Of a DNA stretch of 64,000 nt, positions 57,458 through 64,000 are shown piece by piece. The notes under the pieces were generated by a model. It had not been told where the DNA came from and made no database searches. It worked only from the letters and a program-made list of their open reading frames with translations. Origin of the DNA: Eledone cirrhosa (taxonomy: Eukaryota; Mollusca; Cephalopoda; Octopoda; Eledonidae); assembly GCA_964016885.1 (NCBI GenBank), contig OZ024743.1:121705650-121769649 (forward strand). The letters run 5' to 3'. Every line of letters begins with the position of its first letter. Within the stretch, counting starts at the first letter, position 1. Both the position numbers and the translations under genes were made by a program.

Positions 57458-57795
57458 TATGGAAATAATTGTTTCTACTTTTGGCACAAGGCCAGCAATT
57501 ACCCAGTGCATTACTGGTACTTTATTTTATTGACCCCGTAAGGATGAAAGGCAAAGTTAACCTCGGTTAACCATGATGATATGGAAATAATTGTTTCTAC
57601 TTTAGGTACAAGGCCAGCAATTACCCAATGCATTACTGGTACTTTATTTTATCGACCTCGTAAGGATGAAAGGCAAAGTCAACCTCGGCGGGATTTGAAC
57701 TCAGATCGTAAAGAGACGTAACTATGCTGGAAAGCATGGCGTCCGACCCTCTACCGATACTGCCAATCCACCGCCCATGATGATATGGAAATAAT
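57450..57795 (-). repeat. Two SINE family A copies between three 20-bp direct repeats
   Basis: CATGATGATATGGAAATAAT occurs at 57450-57469, 57572-57591 and 57776-57795. Between the first two is a SINE truncated at its tRNA end (57467-57569); between the last two is a complete copy (about 57590-57775). The complete copy plus its direct repeats looks like a normal insertion. Confidence 0.92.
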
Positions 57796-58097
57796 GATAT
57801 GATTTACTATAAAGTAAAATGGATAAGCCTGCTTCAATTAGGATCTGAACTGATTATTCTAGTTTGGAGTATTTGGAAAATTTTTGAGATAAAGCTATAT
57901 GCATCCAAGTAGAGTCATCTTTAGCTGTGGTAAGAATAAAGTAAATGATGATTATGGTGGTGTTGATGGTAACAGTAATAATGATGAGAATAAATCTTGC
58001 TATTATTAATATCAACAGTTTACAAATTAATAAAAAGAAAACAAAATTAAATTATGTTCTCTAATTCTAAAATGTTACTTAATGCCTCTTTATACAT

Positions 58098-58600
58098 ATA
58101 AAATTTAGAAAGGCTGAGTCAGAATGGGCTGGAAAATGTTCAGAGAGCTATTACCTACACTGATAACAAAGAGTGTCTTTCTTAGAGCAAAAAGCAGATT
58201 ATATGATGCTTGTGTATAACGTACAATGCTGCATGGTAGTGAGACATGAGCCTTTAATGCAGAGGATTTGTGAAAACGAGAAAGAAAGGAAGCAAATGTA
58301 TTCTGCTGGATGTATTATATATGAACAATGAAGTTCAAATGAGCTAAGAGAAAAATGAGATGTAAGAATCAGATATAGGGTGCAAGAGAGATGGCTGTGA
58401 TGGAATGGGAAGATGGATGACAGCCATATTAAGTACAGGGCAAACAAAGTCAATGGAACCTGTAGAAGAAGGAAACCCAGGAACACAAGAAGATGAAGTG
58501 TTGAAAACTAATCTCAGGATGCTAAATCAATGATTGGCAACAAGCAACGCCATAGAAGACCTGCCCACTTGCGCAAGGTAAAACAAATGTTAAAATGATG
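58098..58600 (+). pseudogene. Decayed RTE-like LINE C-terminus
   Basis: In shifting frames: RVRMGWKMFRELLPT-like sequence, SLRAKSRLYDAC and MLHGSET are recognisable, followed by many stops, then a shortened 3' end with AAATGTTAAAATGATGG. Old fragment of the family at 6424-9733. Confidence 0.65.
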
Positions 58601-58609
58601 GTAGTGATA

Positions 58610-59236
58610 TAGGCTGAGTGATATAATATATCTAGATTTTGGTCTCTTGCTAAATATCCATGTACTTCCCCCACATTTTTTATGTCCACTCATCCTTCAT
58701 CCATTCACTCTATCTAGAGCCAGATTCATTCCTTTTGAGGCTCTAAATATTTATGGTGTCCACTCAATATATAAAGTCTGCAAAAAATTTTTTTTGTTAT
58801 GACAAATACATTTAATTTGAATAAAATTGTGACCCTCTTCCTTCAATGATCTAAGTATGTACTTATTTTGCTTAATGATTAATCCAGCTCTGAGTCTTTC
58901 TCCCATTCATTGTACCATACTGCCTGTGTAACTAGAGATGGCATTGGATTTGTTTGACACACATCTCTGACACTGACTCACTCTCCTATAAAGTGTCCCA
59001 TGCCACATGTGTAATTAGGGATGTCAGTAGGTTTGTCTATATTCAATCTCCCCCTGCCCCCTGACTGTACTTCTCTTTCTTATCATAAATGTTATGTATT
59101 AGAGATTGTATCAGATCTGTTTATAGCTGATATACCCTACCATCACTGTTTCTGTGTTGCCAGCTATCTCTGCTTCTTCTTCAGACCATTTTTTATTGAC
59201 ATCCCTCTCTCTCTTATCACCTTTATTACTTTCTCA

Positions 59237-59314
<78 letters not shown>

Positions 59315-59590
59315 TGTAGCTGACATTACTGTCTCTCATTACTCTCAACCATTACTCTCTCTGTTCCAGCAGTCTCTCTTACATTAACCCCTCTTTGCTA
59401 CCCTCTCTCCCAATCATTGTTTCTCCCACTATACTCTTGCTTCTTTGACACACTTACCTTAGTTATTCTATCATTGCTCTCCTTTTTATTCAACCTCTTA
59501 GTCCTTCAACCTTGTTTGAAAAGAGTCAACATTGAGTAGTGAGTACACTTTAGTCTTTCAAGATTCAAAGCAACTTCACTAGGGCTGGAT
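58610..59590. other. AT- and CT-rich DNA with a (CA)n tract
   Basis: (CA)37 at 59236-59310, otherwise low-complexity pyrimidine-rich sequence. No gene. Confidence 0.7.
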
Positions 59591-59815
59591 CCACAATAAA
59601 ATACACCCAGTACACTCTCTGGAGTGGTTGGTATTAGGAAAGGCATTCAGTTAAAAATGAAATGTATGAACCATACACAGTCCTCCAACCCATCTAGGAG
59701 GGCAATATCTTTGAATAAGAGGCTCTGACTGTGATAACCCATCCAACCCATGCCAACATGGACAGCAGATGCAACATTATGATGATGATGATAATGATGA
59801 TGATGACAACAATGA
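59588..59815 (+). repeat. RTE-like 3' tail with (GAT)n
   Basis: GGAGTGGTTGGTATTAGGAA, GTGATAACCCATCCAACCCA and TGCCAACATGGACAGCAGAT, then GATGATGATGATAATGATGA. Confidence 0.88.
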
Positions 59816-60104
59816 TTTTTTTTCTTTCTATTATACTCCCATGGTTCTTGACTGCCATCTAACCAGGATAAAATGCTTTAAAATTCAACCTACAACTTTC
59901 ATCATTACTATCTGGGTCAAAATTAACACCCTAAATTCTTAACTCAGTTATACTACAATCATCATTTAGCTCCAAATGCTAAAGTTCAGTAGCCAACCTA
60001 GCGTCACTCAGCTACAACTTATCAAAGAGAATCTCTTTTTTTTTCTTTGCACATAAAAAAAAAGAACCTTTTTTTTCTTAAATATAATAAAGAAACATTT
60101 TTTA

Positions 60105-60190
60105 AGTTAAGGTGTTAGACTCATGATCACTAAAACAAGGTGATGTCTTGTATCCTTGAGCAAAACACTTCATTTCATATTGCTGTAAGA
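60105..60190 (+). repeat. Degenerate SINE family B piece
   Basis: GTTAGACTCATGATCACTAA and CCTTGAGCAAAACACTTCAT recall the head and body of family B. Confidence 0.5.
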
Positions 60191-60624
60191 AGTGATTTCT
60201 GTATTATATCTATTTGATGATGCTATCAAGGTATTATTCATTTACCAAGTAAACATTTTCCAGTTGAGCTATTAATATTCTTTAACACATTGATTGACAA
60301 TTACAAATACCTACAGGAGAATTTGTTTTGTTTTTTTTGTGTTCTTTTTTCTAAATTTTTTATTTCATTTAAACAAGCCCAAAAGGTTATAATCATAAGC
60401 CACATGCCATCACTCAACAAATGTTTCTTTTTCACTAAAAGGTTGTTTCACATATTAGTTAAGGATATTCCAAGATAACCTCAAGCTGAACTAGACCTTT
60501 GTATTTCTGAATCTTTTGAAGTAACACAACAAGATATTAACCCATTCATAACCATATTTCATAACAGTATTTCAATTAATGAATAAATTCTAGAGATTTA
60601 CTAACATTATTATTTCATTAGGCA

Positions 60625-60832
60625 GTATCGGTAGAATATCAGACACCATGCTTTGCGGCATAGAGTTATGGCCCTTTACGTCCTAGGTTAAAAAATCTCG
60701 TCAAGGTTACCTCTGCCTTTCATCCTTACGGGGTCGATAAAATAAAGGACCAGTCACACACTGGGGTCGATTTAATCGACTTTCCCCTCCTCCAAAATTG
60801 CTGGCCTTGTGCCTATATAAGAAACTATTATT
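60625..60832 (+). repeat. SINE family A, long variant
   Basis: Complete plus-strand copy: GGCAGTATCGGTAGAATATC head, CATCCTTACGGGGTCGATAA core, GCTGGCCTTGTGCCTATATA end. It lies 160 bp from the host exon. Confidence 0.93.
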
Positions 60833-60990
60833 AAGATACTAACTATGAAATTATGTTGGAAGATTTTAATTTTAATAGGAACCCTTTAAAATGAGTGGTT
60901 TGTTTCATAGAATCAGAGCTGGTATGGGGCAGGGTAGTTTCCAAAATACTAATATAACAGCTAACCATATGTATAATTTCATATACTTAC

Positions 60991-61143
60991 TTGGGAGATT
61001 TTGAAGGTCTTCAGTTGTTGGTTCATGCTTCGCAGGGTTCATTAAGATCTGATGAGCTAACCAGCCCCACATCACTTTATTAAAACCATCAAACCATTTT
61101 ACAGGGCTATAATGTAAATCATTTCCACTCCATAAGGCTACAC
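60991..61143 (-). CDS. Penultimate coding exon of the host membrane protein
   Basis: A pyrimidine-rich tract and AG (TTTCTTTAG) immediately precede the exon on the minus strand, and GTAAGT follows it. The 153-bp exon begins with two bases completing a split codon and ends with one base, which fits the 2-base start of the terminal exon at 48876-49030. It encodes 50 residues including LWSGNDLHYSPVKWFDGFNK then VMWGWLAHQILMNP and a polar linker (KHEPTTEDLQNLP) leading to the membrane segment. Trp-rich and probably the end of an extracellular or lumenal domain. The NDLHYS block is loosely reminiscent of the catalytic Asp-x-x-His of SGNH/GDSL hydrolases, but I cannot support that assignment. Confidence 0.75.
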
Positions 61144-64000
61144 CTAAAGAAAACCAGAAAAATAATTAAATTCATACTTGACTTATCAGAAAGGTCAATA
61201 TTGTGGATTTATTCTATAGGAGTAATTAAAAATCAAGTTTGAAAGTTTGTCTTTTTCTTTTACTTTAAAAATGATTTGAATCAGCTTGCTAAAAATAATA
61301 AATTCAATAAACTGAAATGATAAAAACATCATACAGAGTTTAGTCAGAACATTTGGTTTGAATTTTGAAATTAGAAGTATGAAGTTTTGACTGAAAAGAA
61401 AAAGGAAAATAATTGATAATATAATTAAAAGAAATTAACAAAATATATTAAAAGAGAAGGTTATTTAAATCTGAAAATGTGTGAGTTGGATAACATTTAG
61501 GAAACCAGCATGAAAACCAGGTTTAGAAAAGAATATTTAAAAGGGTTGAGTTAACCAATGAAAAATAGATGCTAGTTATAAAGGTGTAGATATTATCTTT
61601 TCCAAAATATACTAGAGTGGAATAGAATTACATTAATTTGAAGAGGTAGACTCCAAAAAATCATGATGATACTTGGAGTATTATATCATAATGTGAAAGT
61701 ATATTTAAAAATGATGTAATCAAGTATGAAATACCAATGTTGCCAAATATAGCAACAGCATAGAATCAGTAGAGGCTTGATCAGTTAACAGATTAGACTG
61801 CTAGAGAACTATATAGCATGTATTGGTAATATGGCAGTGTTTGATCAATAATAATCTCTAATATATCATAATCGAAAAAGAAAATAATTAAAAAAGGAAT
61901 ATACATATATATATATATATATATATAGTAATGAATCTCCTTTCCTATACATATCTTCAATCAATTGTCTGACTTTCCTAATACAATCAACATGATCTCC
62001 TTTTACGTTTCATTCTCAGCTAATACTGATACTTCTAAAAACTACCTTATTACTAATACATATTGTAGTACTATAGCAGTTTAATCTGACGACTGATTTT
62101 ATGCAGGTGTTGCTATTTTTAGCAACATATATACTTCATACTTGATTACCCAAAAATGGCTAAATACTACATGCATTACTTTCGTCTATCTACAGAACTA
62201 AAAACACAATGTTTCCAAGTGTTTAAAAAAAAAAACATGATTCCATGCAGGTTGAAAAAGCCAAAGATTTAAAATCTATCGATTACCTACTGTTTCTAAT
62301 TTATCATTTTATATTTCCAGGTACAACCAAGCCAAAAGGGAACCTCTATAAATTGTAGATACATTTCCCTCAAATCACACTCCACCATCCTAAAAAAGGG
62401 AAGGACACACATTAGATAATGCAGTCCTGCATCACCACCACCCAATCCCTACAAAAAAATATAAAATAGATTGGTCGTGGTTGGAATTCGTTTGTTTGTG
62501 GTCTGCTTAATTATGGCTGACCTAGAACTTTATAACCATTGAAAAGAGATTATTAACCCTTTCCTTACCATATTTCAAATGAATTTCTATGATTTTCAAA
62601 TAATTTTGGAGGGATTTAGTAATATAATTAATTTTTAAACTTTCAATGATTTAACTAAGGTTCTTACATAAAGTTATGATGGAATGTTTTCACATAAATA
62701 AAAACACTTTAAATTAAACAGTTTTGCATCATAAAACCAGTTTTCAGTCTGAAGTTCAAACATTGCTACAAATAGCAACATTAGCCGATTAAACTGTTAA
62801 AGTACTACAGCATGTAATTGGAAAACAGCAGTGTTTGGAAGTATCTGTATAAATTGAAGTTGAGATATGAAAGAAGAACAGGTGAAATATATTTGGAAAG
62901 TCAAATAGCAGAGTGAATATATATATAAAATATATATAATGATCAGAGTGGTTACAACAGCATCACAATTCTGATGATAGTGGCATGGATAACAAGGAAA
63001 AATCATACTACAACTACAAGGTGGATGGTAAAACCTGGACATTCCCTTGTAGCATCAACTCTGCTTGACACTGCTGGAAAAGGTGTCAAAAGGTGCTGAA
63101 ATCATTGAAAACTCCAGTTGACAGTTGATGAAAAAAATGTCTCGCTGTGTAAACTGTATGAAGAATATATATGAAAGATTTATTGCCAAATATTCAAGTC
63201 TCAGCCACTTACTTATACTCTCTGCCACAATCACCCAATATTACATAGTGATGAAGACACCTGGTTATTATATGTATGCAATTGGTACAAGGTATTTGTC
63301 ATCTGGGAATGTCTGCATTGCAAATATTGACTGTGGTGAATAAGTTTCCTCTCAAAATCTGCTTGTGTTAGCACGACTCTATAAATAAGTACAGGGTGCC
63401 TAAAACAAGCTCAAAGCGTTGTATGGACTGTAGGGAAATTATCAAGGGTAAATCTGCAGGCTAAAATACCTATAACATCATAACTGGAAATAGCTGTCAT
63501 GAATCACACAAGTATTTAAGACCATCTCAAATTCAGTTTTGCTCTCTTGTCTCTCTTTTCACACTGCTGGTCTCTGAGAGAGTTGACGGCTGTCACTCGA
63601 TTGCAGCCGTCACTGATCATTAATCTTCAGCACGCTAGTAATTTTTATGAGTTGTTTCCCTTGACACTGCATTATCTATTAAAGGGAGATTACTTATATG
63701 GTGCATTTCGTTGCCTGCAACATGCTGAAAGTGAAGGTACTGCTGCAGTCAGGCCAGTACACTCAACTCAGTAAATCTGCACAAAGCAATATCTTATCTC
63801 TAACAACATCTCTGCATTCGTAAATTCCAACATATAACAACAAAATACTATTATGAACATTACATTTAATCTGTTGACAAAATATTATTATAAACTATTT
63901 ACATATTCTGGTTGTGTTATATTTTGCTACATGGCATTGTTGTATAGCATGCCAAATATAAAAATATAAAAATTAGCAATTCCGTTTTCCTTGTTGGTCT
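61144..64000. other. Upstream of the host exon: AT-rich, no further exon recognised
   Basis: Either a long intron continuing beyond the window or intergenic DNA. The open frame at 63125-63343 has no recognisable domain. A segment at 63905-63998 recurs at 20605-20705 (shared TTTGCTACATGG and AAATTAGCA). Confidence 0.5.
61700..62880. repeat. Three copies of a small palindrome-containing repeat (family M2)
   Basis: Copies at about 61700-61850 (+), 62010-62165 (-) and 62740-62880 (+) share a hairpin of the form TTGCTA.AAATAGCAA, a GATTAAACTG block, and a GTACTACA/TATGTA segment about 50 bp downstream. Non-coding, MITE-like; ends not resolved. Confidence 0.6.

Larger units (their letters stand above)
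49031..60990 (-). other. Intron of the host gene, about 12 kb
   Basis: Bounded by GT (donor GTAAGT at 60990-60985 on minus) and AG at 49032-49031. Filled with SINEs, RTE-like tails, LINE fragments, a hAT MITE and a minisatellite, all listed separately. Assumes no exon between; I recognised none. Confidence 0.65.

Noticed and set aside
63125..63343. Plus-strand 72-codon frame as a small gene
   Set aside because: No recognisable motif; a frame of this length is expected by chance in this much sequence.

Overview
This looks like a repeat-dense, AT-rich invertebrate genomic window, most probably from an octopus-like cephalopod. That assignment is an inference. It rests on a tRNA-derived SINE family whose motif (TTTATCGACCCCGTAAGGAT) recurs about 15 times, on many RTE-like retrotransposon 3' ends finishing in (GAT)n, and on long (TA)n microsatellites. 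I see no operons, bacterial genes, rRNA or functional tRNA genes.

Host content is sparse. The only host gene I can support is on the minus strand: a 153-bp exon at 60991-61143 and a terminal exon at 48876-49030, with matching splice phase across a 12-kb intron. The terminal exon encodes one membrane segment and a short basic/acidic tail. The protein was not recognised. Nearly everything else is transposable-element sequence or AT-rich DNA without visible genes.

Layout. 1-6350: two Penelope-like element (PLE) copies with GIY-YIG endonuclease regions. Downstream of the first is a strong hammerhead ribozyme (2331-2401); the second is flanked by 0.2-kb inverted repeats. 6424-9733: the best-preserved element, an RTE-like LINE (minus) with endonuclease, reverse transcriptase, an internal Cys-rich zinc-finger-like insert and a (GAT)n tail. 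9734-13000: microsatellites and unique AT-rich DNA. 13000-19750: hAT MITE, SINEs, fragments of at least four LINE lineages and a 0.74-kb foldback element with telomere-like repeats at its centre. 19750-30200: quiet DNA, a Helitron relic, SINEs and a mariner relic. 30200-48200: SINEs, an internally deleted RTE copy, a mariner MITE, a nested kilobase-scale direct repeat, composite SINEs and triplet repeats. 48200-61143: the host gene intron, carrying a hAT MITE with perfect target duplication, nested retroelement insertions and a 19-bp minisatellite apparently grown out of an RTE 3' tail. 61144-64000: no recognised exon; a small palindrome-containing repeat family.

How it fits together: RTE-like LINEs probably supply the machinery for the family-B SINEs, which carry LINE-like 3' tails. 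Many insertions of both abut (TA)n tracts. All protein-coding TE copies seen are truncated, frameshifted or interrupted by stop codons.
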